Source of the DNA: Halobacteriovorax sp.
Lineage (GTDB): Bacteria > Bdellovibrionota > Bacteriovoracia > Bacteriovoracales > Bacteriovoracaceae
Length of the DNA: 64,000 bases
Direction: 5' to 3'
NCBI GenBank assembly: GCA_002720865.1
Contig: PBIO01000030.1
Location: 186,001 to 250,000, forward strand
Part shown: positions 53,246-63,081 of the stretch, one piece after another
How the letters are laid out: each line of letters begins with the position of its first letter
Numbering within the stretch: position 1 is the first letter of the stretch
Made by a program: the position numbers and the translations under genes
Notes under the pieces: model-generated
Told to the model about the DNA's origin: nothing
What the model saw: only the letters and a program-made list of their open reading frames with translations
Database searches by the model: none

Positions 53246-56200
53246 CTAAGGCCGTGCAACATATGTTGACTTCATCTGGCATAAATTTCCAAAGGAGCAA
53301 GACTCACAATGATCTAAGTTTACTTGATCAAAGTCTGCGAGTTTTTGCCATTCCTGATATAGAGCCTTTTCTATTTCAAGCTTGGTTAAAATTTTATCAA
53401 CAGTTTTTTTCTCATCAACGTAGACCAGAGATACTAAAACCTCTTCGTCGTCTGACAGCCCCATTTCGAGGCAGGTTTGAATACCGTAGCAATACAGTTG
53501 AAACCAGTAAGCTAATTCTGAATTTTCTTTTTGTGTTCCAGTTTTGAAATCCCAAATTTCAGGAGGATTTTTTTTGTCCTTTGGTCTTAATACTAAATCT
53601 GGAGTACCCGAGATCATTTGTCCGAATAAAGGGAACTTCACTGGTGTTTCCGACAAAAACGAATGGGAATTTTTTTCTTTAAGCAACCCTAACGCGTAAT
53701 CCACTGCCGCTTTCTCTTTTCCTTTTATATCAAGAGGGCAAACTAAATTTCCATTTACGCCTCTAGAGATTGCGTCATGGACAAGAATCCCTCTCTCTCT
53801 AGTATTCCTCTTCGGCCTCACTTCTTCTTCTTGAACTTCTTTATAGGATTTTTCATCAATCAATTTGATATTATTACCAAAGCCAATTCTCTCCAAATCT
53901 TCTTCATCAATTTTACAAATATTACTTAGGTAAAATTTCCGTGGACACTGTGCCAGTGTTGCCAATCTTGTCACAGATACTTCTGCCAGTAATCCAAGTG
54001 GTCTTGCCAAATTCTTTCTAAAAATTATCCCTAAGCTATCTTTTTGAAAAAGTGGTGAGCTAATTTCTGAAGATTTATCTCGTCCTTCGAATATTTCTTC
54101 TTCCTCAATAGTATCGACATGACTTATTTGAAAGCTTGAATTTTGATCTAACTTTTCTTCGTAGAGCCTAAATCCATTTATCCAGCTATCGTTTGTAAAT
54201 TTTAGACCAACACCGTTTTGTCGTAGATCTACATAAGTTAAAGAATCTTGTGCTCGAGTACACGCAACATAAAAAAGCCTTTTCGATTCAGCAAAGTCTT
54301 TTTTCTTCATTCTACTTTCTTCAAGTAAATAAATAGGAGATTTAAAAAAGCTTTTCTGCTCGGCGGATATCTTCCATCTAATACTTCCTGGAAGTTTTCC
54401 TAGTAAAGGTGAGTCTGAGTTTTTCCTTCCATTTGTATGAATTCCTCCCAGAAAAACATGGTCAAACTCTAGCCCTTTAGAACCATGAGCAGTCATTAGG
54501 AAAATATTATCCGGATTATCACCAAAACGAAATTCAACAGAAATACGTTCTGGGCCGAATTCCTCCATTAACTTGTAAAGATTTTCAGGATCCTCACCCG
54601 CAAGCTCATTCAAATGAGTAATTTTGGAAAAGTTCTTTTCGTAATCGGAATCACATATGCCCAAATTGCTAACAATTACTTCAAAAGAGGCATAAAAACC
54701 TAAAAGACTTATGTTTTTATAAAACCTTAATACTTGTTCTTCAACTTCTTCTAATTTTTTATCTGAACCAATCCATTTCAAAATACCAAGACATAAAAAC
54801 CCTACGTCTTTTTTTTCTTCGTTCTTAGTAAGAAACCCCTCTAAAAGAGTGCTAAAAAGTGCCCACAATGGGCCTTCATTCATTGGTATCTTCACTTGTG
54901 CTGTAAAGCTAATACCGGCGTCAGTCAAAAGTGGAATTAAATGAGAGGAAGCCCCTAAGTTCTTATAGAGGATTCCAATCGATCCTGGCTTCTTACTTTT
55001 TTCTAAAATTGATTTAAATAGATAGCCTGCTTCAAGTATATCCATGTCTTTTGAATTTGGTTTTTTCTCTGACTCGACATTAACTAGTATTCTTTCGATA
55101 CAACCACTTAAACTATCCTCGCCAGGATATTCTTGGTAAACAACTTCAACAGGATCTTTTTCCAGGCCACTATAATTCACCCCAACCTTAAATAAGAAAT
55201 CAAATAGCGTGTTATTTAAGTGAATAATCTTATTTTTAGACCTGTAATTCTTAGAAAGATATAGGTTTTGTGGTGTTACTTTACTACAGGAACGAAACAC
55301 ACCAAGCTCTCCACCTCTAAACCCATAGATTGCTTGCTTAACATCTCCAACACAAAACAATTTTTTAAAATCTTGATTAACTAAATTTTTAAGTATTTCG
55401 TACTGAACTTCACTCGTATCCTGGAATTCATCTACAATAAAGTATTTATATTGTTCACCAATTTTTTTAATAGCCCAAGGTTTTCCCTCAAGCCCCTTTA
55501 AGACATAATATTCTAAATCAGAAAATGTAAGCCCCCCAAGCTTCTCATAGCGACCCTCAAGATAACTAAATAGTTCGAAGAAAATTGACATCCAAGAATT
55601 AAAAACTTCTTTATTATCTAAGAAAGAAATAATCCCTTCGCCATTAGCTTTTAAAAAATCTCTAAAAGATTTCATCTCTTCTATATATTCATCAACTTCT
55701 AATGATTTATCTTTTGCTGTCGTCTTCCTTAATGAAGAAATAGATTCGAAAAAGTCTAAAATTCTTTTCCAGCTATCTGAGCTATTCCAATCTAAGCTTT
55801 TCACAACATTATTAAAATTTTCGATGTTTTTAAACCATGCTTTCGAACTGTTTCCTTCAAACCCACTTAGATCAAACCTTCCCTTTGTTACCCGGCCCCA
55901 ATCTTCCGATTCTAACAACTCATTCATGGTCTTTTTCATATCTATTGAGTTTAAATCTTCAAGATTTGAGTCTCCCCAAAAATCTCTTAAATCTGGATTA
56001 GAAAATATTTCAAATACTGAATTTAAGATTTGTTTTCTATGAAAAAGAACAATCTCATTTATAAAGTCATCTCGATTATTTTTTGATTCAATAAACCATT
56101 CGTCAAATAAACTTTCTAATTTTGTTTTCTGGGAATCTGAATCGATAATATCAAAGTGAGATTTTAATTCTGGAAAATAATTACCTGAAATGAGTTTATA

Positions 56201-56569
56201 GCAGAAGCCATGGATAGTTCCCACATATAATGAATTTAGATTTTTACCTACTGCCTGCCAGAAAAGAGAATCCTCACTATCATTTTCATATTCAAATTGA
56301 ACCCTTTTATATAAACGTGTGGCCATTTCACCAGCCGCTTTTTTAGTAAAGGTCATCATGACAATTGAACTTAGGTACTTTTTTATATTTGAATTTAGAA
56401 ATTCATCAATGGTGATTTCAGTCCTAAACTTCTTCAAGAGATAAATGATATGTTCAACTAAAACAAATGTTTTTCCAGAGCCGGCACCCGCACTTAAAAG
56501 AACTCCGCCACTGTGTTCGATAGATTTTTTCTGCTCTTCGTTTGGAGTTCTTACTGTTGTTTCAGACAT
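53246..56569 (-). CDS. addA: AddA-like helicase-nuclease
   Basis: About 1107 residues, a UvrD/PcrA-type superfamily 1 helicase joined to a PD-(D/E)XK nuclease. Motif I is LLSAGAGSGKTFVLVEH, motif II YFIVDEFQDTSE, motif III GDVKQAIYGFRGGE, motif V MTAHGSKGLEFDHVFLGG, motif VI LFYVACTRAQDSL; the nuclease has GTPDLVLRPKDKKNPPEIW, then DFKTG. With AddB it resects double-strand breaks for recombination. I chose ATG 56569 (MSETTVRTPNEEQKKSI), which overlaps addB by 8 bases and has GGGGGA upstream. Confidence 0.93.
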   Translation of the reverse strand: MSETTVRTPNEEQKKSIEHSGGVLLSAGAGSGKTFVLVEHIIYLLKKFRTEITIDEFLNSNIKKYLSSIVMMTFTKKAAGEMATRLYKRVQFEYENDSEDSLFWQAVGKNLNSLYVGTIHGFCYKLISGNYFPELKSHFDIIDSDSQKTKLESLFDEWFIESKNNRDDFINEIVLFHRKQILNSVFEIFSNPDLRDFWGDSNLEDLNSIDMKKTMNELLESEDWGRVTKGRFDLSGFEGNSSKAWFKNIENFNNVVKSLDWNSSDSWKRILDFFESISSLRKTTAKDKSLEVDEYIEEMKSFRDFLKANGEGIISFLDNKEVFNSWMSIFFELFSYLEGRYEKLGGLTFSDLEYYVLKGLEGKPWAIKKIGEQYKYFIVDEFQDTSEVQYEILKNLVNQDFKKLFCVGDVKQAIYGFRGGELGVFRSCSKVTPQNLYLSKNYRSKNKIIHLNNTLFDFLFKVGVNYSGLEKDPVEVVYQEYPGEDSLSGCIERILVNVESEKKPNSKDMDILEAGYLFKSILEKSKKPGSIGILYKNLGASSHLIPLLTDAGISFTAQVKIPMNEGPLWALFSTLLEGFLTKNEEKKDVGFLCLGILKWIGSDKKLEEVEEQVLRFYKNISLLGFYASFEVIVSNLGICDSDYEKNFSKITHLNELAGEDPENLYKLMEEFGPERISVEFRFGDNPDNIFLMTAHGSKGLEFDHVFLGGIHTNGRKNSDSPLLGKLPGSIRWKISAEQKSFFKSPIYLLEESRMKKKDFAESKRLFYVACTRAQDSLTYVDLRQNGVGLKFTNDSWINGFRLYEEKLDQNSSFQISHVDTIEEEEIFEGRDKSSEISSPLFQKDSLGIIFRKNLARPLGLLAEVSVTRLATLAQCPRKFYLSNICKIDEEDLERIGFGNNIKLIDEKSYKEVQEEEVRPKRNTRERGILVHDAISRGVNGNLVCPLDIKGKEKAAVDYALGLLKEKNSHSFLSETPVKFPLFGQMISGTPDLVLRPKDKKNPPEIWDFKTGTQKENSELAYWFQLYCYGIQTCLEMGLSDDEEVLVSLVYVDEKKTVDKILTKLEIEKALYQEWQKLADFDQVNLDHCESCSFGNLCQMKSTYVARP

Positions 56570-58952
56570 CCATCCCCCTGTCACAAATGTATTTAATCGA
56601 ACAATAACCGCAAACATTGTCCTTCAGAGGATCTGCCCTAAATACTTCATCATTACTTAAACTCTGAACAAGTTTATTTTCTTCAACGCAATAGCCTTCG
56701 AGTAGTTCTGTATATTTAGGAAGATGGGATATTTTCACATCCAAATCTGATAAAAGATTTTTTAACTCTTTGCTTAGATCTTTATCTTCTGAATATAGAA
56801 GAGAGGCTGAGGGATCTTTTAGGTTTAGATAGCCAAAGAGAAGTGCTTCTGAATTACTCCCACTAACGTGATTAATATAGTACCAAGCTTGAATTTTCTT
56901 ATATTCTTTAAAATCTCCGACACTTGGGATTCCACCTCCAGACCTTTTAAAGTCTATTAACACCTGCCCACCTGAAGGTTCAAAAAAGTAATCAATACTT
57001 CCTCTATGCTCTATTCCGTCTACGATATGACTAAACTTTTTTTCAAACTCTGTTTGGCCACTTCCAAAATGAGCAGTAATAATTTCAACAAATCTGATTC
57101 CTCGTTGGGATAACATTATAATTTCATACAATGCTTCTTGATACTGTACTGGCCCAAGCTGTACCTGATCTTTTGCTAATTGCTTATTTAATTCCGATAT
57201 AGCAATTTCTCTCAAGTCCATTTTGGTATTTTTAAAAAAGCTTCCAATTACAGCATGTTCAATTAAGCCTAATTGAAATGGTTGAATTGATTCAGTCATT
57301 TTTGGATCAATCTCAATTTTTTCAATATAATTATAATAATACTTACGTGGGCAATCTAAATAAGTTTGCAAAGAGGTAGAGGAGATTTTTTTTAACTCAG
57401 GTCTTTTGATATCGATTTTTTCTTCTAATAGATTAGTCCTACTTACCTCTATAGAAGTAAGTAGACTGTTTTCTAATTCAAAGTTTTCTAATAATTCTAA
57501 CCACGAAATATCTGCTTCTTCTAAATTTTCCTCTAGTATTAGTTCAACTTCCGTCTCAACTGAAAGGTCCTCTAAAGCAACTTTTTTACTTAAAAAATCT
57601 AACTCACTACTTCTTACTGGTCCCAATGAGGTAAGGTTCTCTAATTGAAGATCGGAAAAATTAGATTCTCCTCCCTTTAGTGGCCCAAGAAAGCTCCCTC
57701 CAATTAATAAGACTTTTGATGAATTAACTATTTCAGAGGTATCTAATGAATTTATATAATTACGTGGTTCACTATCATAAACCGGAATTAAATAGTTCCG
57801 AGGTAGATCTAGGTCTAAGATCTCCTCAAATACTTCAGCATCAAAAAAACTAAATTCATCATTTGCATCAGAAAGACTTCCCCACTCCTCTAATAATTTT
57901 AAAAATAAACTTTTTACTTTAAGCCATCGAAAGAAAAAATCTTTCTTCAAGGAACTATCTTCTAATTCTTCTAGAATTGTAACAACCTGCTTCGAATCAA
58001 TTGTTTTTTTTCCAAAGTCAGTTTCAGTTTTAATATTATTTATAAGGGATGTTAATATAGGTTTGAATGGATCAACAGAAGCCTTAAAAAATAGGTCCTC
58101 TACTGGTAGAATATTGATATTATGAAATTCTTGATCAGCGGCTGGAAGTAATAATTCAGCCCCGTCTGAAAGCATGTTATTAACCTTTGTATATGCTTCC
58201 TCAGAAAAGCGGCTTTTCTTAAATCTGCTCGCAATAACTTTTCTCTTTGAAAAGGTAAGTCCTTCAGGTACATCTTGAGTTTCAAGCCAGCCCATCCAAG
58301 TCGTCTTATCAGCTTCTTTATACAATCTTTCATGAATAGGAATAATAACTTCTGTGCGAATTCCAACACTTTTCAAAAGGTCTAATTGTCCACCACTGAG
58401 ATGTTTGAATCCCATGAAGACAATAATTTTTCCGTCTACAAACTCATGGGTTGGACTCTCGGTCGTTCTTATTTCTTCAGAGAGTAAACCATAAGACTGG
58501 TGCTCATCCACTAAACCCAGTTCTTCCGTAACTAACCAAAAAAAGCGTATGGCCGTAGCTAACTTTTCGTCTTCTTCATTTAAGATATCTTCAACCATTT
58601 CTAAGCTAAGAGTAAATCCCCTCAGTTCGGTATATAAATTAAAAGCTTTCGTAAAAATGTCGTAATCCACGTCAGGATTTTTAATTTTCCAAATTGTAGA
58701 AAGTTTTAAAAGTAATTCTGACTTTCTAGAGACTAAAAATTGATTCTCCCCCATTAGAGAAATACAATCCTTAACAAACTTCGAAATCGTGACCACATCA
58801 ACTGTTTTATTCTCAGCCTGGAGCTTCCCGCGGATCCCATCTGCTTTTTGAGGACTAGGGCAGACGACTAAAACATCACTTAAATTCTCATCTTGAATAT
58901 ATTCAAGCTTGAGTATTTCTGAATTTGACGGTAGAAGTTTTACACTAAGCAT
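56562..58952 (-). CDS. addB: AddB-like nuclease subunit
   Basis: A 796-residue partner of AddA. The N-terminal part resembles an inactive helicase without an obvious GKT loop. The C-terminal nuclease has the Fe-S cluster cysteines of AddB (Cys in SLQTYLDCPRKYYYN, and CGYCSIKYICDRG at the end) and the acidic centre GSIDYFFEPSGGQVLIDFKR. Gene order addB-addA with an 8-base overlap is usual. The N-terminal half is poorly conserved, as in other AddB proteins. The start at 58952 leaves only 70 bases to the divergent hslO start. Confidence 0.88.
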   Translation of the reverse strand: MLSVKLLPSNSEILKLEYIQDENLSDVLVVCPSPQKADGIRGKLQAENKTVDVVTISKFVKDCISLMGENQFLVSRKSELLLKLSTIWKIKNPDVDYDIFTKAFNLYTELRGFTLSLEMVEDILNEEDEKLATAIRFFWLVTEELGLVDEHQSYGLLSEEIRTTESPTHEFVDGKIIVFMGFKHLSGGQLDLLKSVGIRTEVIIPIHERLYKEADKTTWMGWLETQDVPEGLTFSKRKVIASRFKKSRFSEEAYTKVNNMLSDGAELLLPAADQEFHNINILPVEDLFFKASVDPFKPILTSLINNIKTETDFGKKTIDSKQVVTILEELEDSSLKKDFFFRWLKVKSLFLKLLEEWGSLSDANDEFSFFDAEVFEEILDLDLPRNYLIPVYDSEPRNYINSLDTSEIVNSSKVLLIGGSFLGPLKGGESNFSDLQLENLTSLGPVRSSELDFLSKKVALEDLSVETEVELILEENLEEADISWLELLENFELENSLLTSIEVSRTNLLEEKIDIKRPELKKISSTSLQTYLDCPRKYYYNYIEKIEIDPKMTESIQPFQLGLIEHAVIGSFFKNTKMDLREIAISELNKQLAKDQVQLGPVQYQEALYEIIMLSQRGIRFVEIITAHFGSGQTEFEKKFSHIVDGIEHRGSIDYFFEPSGGQVLIDFKRSGGGIPSVGDFKEYKKIQAWYYINHVSGSNSEALLFGYLNLKDPSASLLYSEDKDLSKELKNLLSDLDVKISHLPKYTELLEGYCVEENKLVQSLSNDEVFRADPLKDNVCGYCSIKYICDRGMDV

Positions 58953-59022
58953 AAGGACTAGACCACACGTGTCAGTAGTTGTTCAGGGGCAGGTAAGTCT
59001 AACTTCAAAAAGGGAATTCGTC

Positions 59023-59874
59023 ATGCTTTCTACGAGTAAAGTTTTAAGTTTTATAGATAACAAAGAAGGTTTTATGGTTTACTTCTTTGAGGGCCAGCGC
59101 CTTATTCATGACTTAGCCCTAATTCATAACCTAAAGGGTGAAGGGTTTCATTTTTTGAGAGACTCGATTCTTGGTAGTCAGTTACTAAGTGTATTTCTTA
59201 AATCAAAGGAAAACTTTGGATTCTATATAGATTCAGAAGATCCATACTTTCGATTTAAAATTGAAACTAATTTTAATGGTTACATGAGGACTCTTTTATT
59301 ACCCGAAGAATTCAATAATTTCCCAGAAAAGATTAATGGAGTCTATCGAGTGTCTAAAATTACAGAAGGTGCTCCTGACCCATACAACACAGTTATTGAG
59401 GTAAAAGAAAAAACTTTAAATGAAATATTTAATCAATTTTTCAAACAGTCTTTTCAAGTTAACGGAAAGGTATTCTTAAGCAAAGATAGTGACCAGTCCG
59501 CAATGATTATGAAACTTCCCAATACCAATATTGATAAGATCGACAGTCCTACAGAAAGAATGTCTGTTGATGAATACTGGGAGGCTCACTCAGAGTTTAT
59601 TGAGCAACTTTTTTCAAAGGCTCATAATGATCAAGAACCAATCGAAAAAGAGTTCTTAAAAAAGGGCCTACACTTAATTGGGGGAAAAGATATTCAATTT
59701 AGATGCTCTTGCTCTAGGGAGAGAATGGTTTCCGGAGTGCTTGGTTTGGCTCACTCCACCTCTATGGACGACGTCTTTCAGTCTGATAATAGCATCGAAA
59801 CAAAATGTGACTATTGTAAAACGTATTATGAAATTACAAGAGAAGAGATCAAAGAAACTTTAAAAAAGATCTAA
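59023..59874 (+). CDS. hslO: Hsp33 redox-regulated chaperone
   Basis: About 283 residues. The C-terminal zinc switch has CSCSRERM and, 27 residues on, CDYCKTYYEIT: the CxC and CxxC pattern of Hsp33, which unfolds and becomes an active holdase when oxidised. The N-terminal part (GFMVYFFEGQRLIHDLALIH, GSQLLSVFLKSKENFGFYID) corresponds to the Hsp33 core. I chose ATG 59023 with AGGGA 7 bases upstream. A longer frame from 58909 would overlap the divergent addB and lacks a ribosome site. It acts in the cytoplasm under oxidative stress. Confidence 0.88.
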   Translation: MLSTSKVLSFIDNKEGFMVYFFEGQRLIHDLALIHNLKGEGFHFLRDSILGSQLLSVFLKSKENFGFYIDSEDPYFRFKIETNFNGYMRTLLLPEEFNNFPEKINGVYRVSKITEGAPDPYNTVIEVKEKTLNEIFNQFFKQSFQVNGKVFLSKDSDQSAMIMKLPNTNIDKIDSPTERMSVDEYWEAHSEFIEQLFSKAHNDQEPIEKEFLKKGLHLIGGKDIQFRCSCSRERMVSGVLGLAHSTSMDDVFQSDNSIETKCDYCKTYYEITREEIKETLKKI

Positions 59875-60876
59875 AGGATTCCAAGTTTTCTTCGCGGTAG
59901 TCCAGAAAATTCTTTTTATGATTTCATACTCTTCATAGAGACCGCAAAAATTCTCTGCTCCTGAACCTTTTGCAAACACAGGGCTCATTAGTGACGTATT
60001 TCTAAAAATTATATGCTTCCCCTTAGTTTCAAATTCAAGCCATTCCTTTCCTTTTTTTGGCATTTCAAAATTGATAGACTCAGAAGACGTTACTAAGAAC
60101 AAGGTTTCTTGACTTCTCTTAAATTCATCATGAAAAAACTGTAAGGACTTATCTAGTTCATAAAGGATTTCTCTAGCCTTTGTGATATTTTTAGCCTTTA
60201 AGGCTTTCAGGTAACTAAAATCTCTGACTATAAAAATTGACTGTCCTTGTTCTTTTTCAAACCTACGCCAGATTGATTTAAGATTATCAAACAAAGTTGC
60301 AAAACATGCTCCGCTCTTGCATGACTTGTCATAGTAGATATTCCCTTTTTCAAACTTATCATTACCTAAATAATGAAAAAGCTTTTTCCCCTCTGCATTT
60401 TCCATTTTCCACAGGATGGATTGACCTAGGAAACCCTCTCCTCCACTGCATTCCTTGGAGGCCGACAAACTATCGTCTCCAGCAGCTATTTCAAAAATAC
60501 CTACTTTATACCCAGTTGGATTTAAATAACTCCAAAGAGGGCTTTTTTTATAATCTTCACAATTATTTTTTATATTTTTACTACCGACCATTTGACTCAA
60601 AAAACCTGAACCTGCACTTGGTCTGAGTCCATATAAGTTATAATTCCATATTTTTCCAGCACAGCTCATAGTCTCAAAGGAAGAACTTTTAACTCCCTGT
60701 GGCTTACTAAATCGAGACATAGCGAGATGCTCTTCTTGAAAACCAGCTATTTGAAGCCAGATTATGTTCTTTGGCCGCTCGCTATAATAATGACTTTTTA
60801 AATTTAAGGTTTGAACCCTGGAGCAAGATAAAAGACCAAGGAGCAAAAAGAGAAAATATATTTTTAAGTGTTTCAC
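59860..60876 (-). CDS. Lipoprotein of unknown function, possibly alkaline-phosphatase-like fold
   Basis: A 338-residue lipoprotein (lipobox LLSCS, Cys18). The layout (RPKNIIWLQIAGF near the N-terminus, GSGFLSQMVG, SPLWSYLNPTGYKVGIFE, SIFIVRDFSYLKALKAKN, QETLFLVTSSES) recalls sulfatase or alkaline-phosphatase-like proteins, but the usual metal Asp pair and nucleophile are not clear. The protein has several Cys (CSGGEG, CKSGAC, ENFCGL) that could form disulfides. Family uncertain. Converges on hslO with a 15-base overlap. Confidence 0.65.
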   Translation of the reverse strand: MKHLKIYFLFLLLGLLSCSRVQTLNLKSHYYSERPKNIIWLQIAGFQEEHLAMSRFSKPQGVKSSSFETMSCAGKIWNYNLYGLRPSAGSGFLSQMVGSKNIKNNCEDYKKSPLWSYLNPTGYKVGIFEIAAGDDSLSASKECSGGEGFLGQSILWKMENAEGKKLFHYLGNDKFEKGNIYYDKSCKSGACFATLFDNLKSIWRRFEKEQGQSIFIVRDFSYLKALKAKNITKAREILYELDKSLQFFHDEFKRSQETLFLVTSSESINFEMPKKGKEWLEFETKGKHIIFRNTSLMSPVFAKGSGAENFCGLYEEYEIIKRIFWTTAKKTWNPLDLF

Positions 60877-61038
60877 ACATAGATAATAAAAACTATTCGC
60901 TTTAAGAGCTAGGAATACTTATTGCGCAACACGCCAAAAGGGACATTAATACTCAGGTAAAGTTTAAAAACTGCAGCATTTCCTTTATTCTTATGTATGT
61001 TAAATAGATAAATTTATTAGCTTTAAGGAGTTTTGGGG

Positions 61039-63081
61039 ATGAGCGCAGTTGAAAGAGAAATCATGTGGAATATTCCACTTTATTTTAAAGTCATCATGTA
61101 TGTTCTCTTTTTTGTGAGCATGGGTCTTTTTTGTAAGGGCTACTACCAAAAACTACAATTCGTTACAGGTGGAAAAGGGTTTTCTGGATTAAAGAAACTT
61201 TTACCTGAAAACTTGAACTGGTCAAAATTTATAACAACATCTTTATTTACAGGGAAAGTTCCCAGAGTAAAAAGAGTAGCCATTTTCCATGGACTAATTT
61301 TTTATGGTTTCTTTATTCTTTGGATAGCAACTGACCTTGTGGCCGTACATGCTGATACTCCTTTTAAAATTTTTAAAGGCCCAGTTTATATTGTCGTTAG
61401 TTTTGCTGCTGACATTGCAGGGGTTATGATTTTGGTCGGTCTAGCCCTAGCTTACTACAGAAGGTATATCCAAAAACCCGAATACCTAAGTGCCACTAAT
61501 CCCAATAGAGAAAAGTACATGTATCTCATGCTCTTTCTTCTCGTTGTTTTAGGCTATTTACTCGAAGGGTTAAGAATTGAAGGAACTAGAGCGGCATGGC
61601 TAGCGGGAGACGAAGGAGTTCTCTTTAATCCAAAAGAGAAGTATTGGTCTCCACTTGGGTGGCAACTTGCTAACATGTTTGAAGCTTCGGGCTTATCGAC
61701 CGAAACCCTAGCTGGTATTTGGAAAGGACTATGGATGTTTCACATGGCTAATACCATGGTATTTATTGCTTCTATTCCTTTTACAAAGTTTAGTCATATC
61801 TTTCTACTACCCTTACAGGCCTTGTTAACTCCTCAAAGAAGAGGTGGAGTGCTTAACCCTATGGACTTCGAAGATGAGAATGCCGAAACCTTTGGATTAG
61901 GAAAGCTTAGTGAGCTTACTATGAAAAACAATTTGGACCTTATCAGTTGCGTGGAATGCGGAAGGTGCACAAATGTTTGTCCTGCTAATAATGCTGGAAA
62001 GCCACTAGACCCGAAAAAAATAATCACAAAGGCCAGAGATCTTTCTGAAGCTACAATAAAAGCTGGCGAAACTGATGCCGACTTTTGGGAAAATCAAATT
62101 TATTCTGCTGCTGAGCTAGACTCATGCACCACTTGCGGTGCTTGTATGGAAGAATGTCCGGCGAATATTGAACATGTTCAAATGATTATGGAAGCAAAAA
62201 GATATAAAACGTTAACACTAGGTGAAATCCCTCCTACTGCCGCAGACGCCGCAAACAAAGTAAGAGTTAACGGAAACCCATGGGGAATTGCCCAAGATGA
62301 TCGATTTAATTGGGCAGACGGACTTGATGTTCCAGTCATTGAAACAGGTAAAAAAGTTGATTATTTATATTACGTTGGATGTGCTGGATCTTACGATGCC
62401 GCCAATCAAAAAGTTGTCAGGGATACTGTCGCCCTACTCAAAAAAGCTGGTGTCGATTTCGCGGTGATGGGAAAAACCGAAAAGTGTAACGGAGATCCCA
62501 TTAGACGATTTGGTGATGAGTACACTTTCTATGAAATCGCTATTGAAAATATCGCAAATATGAATCAGTACGATTTTGGAAAAGTAGTTACTCATTGTCC
62601 TCACTGCTTACACACTATCGGAAAAGAGTATGGAAAATTTGAAGATGGAGACTTTGAAACTATTCATCATACGGAACTTCTGGCTGACCTTCTATCCCAA
62701 GGGAAACTCAAAGCTGATAAAAAACAAGATACAGAACTAACTTTTCACGACCCATGCTACCTCGGCAGACATCATGGTGAATACAATGCACCAAGAGAGA
62801 TCTTAAAAGCGACAGGTGTGAAGATCAAAGAAATGGAGCAAAATAAAGATAAGTCATTATGCTGTGGCATGGGTGGCGGAAATATGTGGTACGAAATTGA
62901 TCAAGGTGAAGAAATGTCGGAAAAGAGACTAGAACATGTCGGTACAGAAGACGTTTCTAAACTTGCTACTGCATGCTCGTACTGCCTAATAAATTTTAAC
63001 TCCGGTAAATCTGAGAGGACCAAAACCGAAAATGTCGAAATTGAAGATGTGGCCTCTATATTGGCCAAGTCAATTTTATAA
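61039..63081 (+). CDS. Membrane Fe-S oxidoreductase, EMO/HdrD-like
   Basis: About 680 residues. An N-terminal domain with five to six membrane segments (nitrate-reductase gamma-like, heme-binding by family) is followed by two 4Fe-4S motifs (CVECGRCTNVCPANNAGKP near 310 and CTTCGACMEECPANIEHVQ near 365) and two CCG domains (HDPCYLGRHHGEY, CCGMGGGNMWYE). This matches the membrane enzymes that pass electrons from electron-transfer flavoprotein to menaquinone (EMO, DUF224 type), used in fatty acid oxidation. ATG 61039 has AAGGAG 8 bases upstream. No etf genes are in view. Confidence 0.85.
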   Translation: MSAVEREIMWNIPLYFKVIMYVLFFVSMGLFCKGYYQKLQFVTGGKGFSGLKKLLPENLNWSKFITTSLFTGKVPRVKRVAIFHGLIFYGFFILWIATDLVAVHADTPFKIFKGPVYIVVSFAADIAGVMILVGLALAYYRRYIQKPEYLSATNPNREKYMYLMLFLLVVLGYLLEGLRIEGTRAAWLAGDEGVLFNPKEKYWSPLGWQLANMFEASGLSTETLAGIWKGLWMFHMANTMVFIASIPFTKFSHIFLLPLQALLTPQRRGGVLNPMDFEDENAETFGLGKLSELTMKNNLDLISCVECGRCTNVCPANNAGKPLDPKKIITKARDLSEATIKAGETDADFWENQIYSAAELDSCTTCGACMEECPANIEHVQMIMEAKRYKTLTLGEIPPTAADAANKVRVNGNPWGIAQDDRFNWADGLDVPVIETGKKVDYLYYVGCAGSYDAANQKVVRDTVALLKKAGVDFAVMGKTEKCNGDPIRRFGDEYTFYEIAIENIANMNQYDFGKVVTHCPHCLHTIGKEYGKFEDGDFETIHHTELLADLLSQGKLKADKKQDTELTFHDPCYLGRHHGEYNAPREILKATGVKIKEMEQNKDKSLCCGMGGGNMWYEIDQGEEMSEKRLEHVGTEDVSKLATACSYCLINFNSGKSERTKTENVEIEDVASILAKSIL

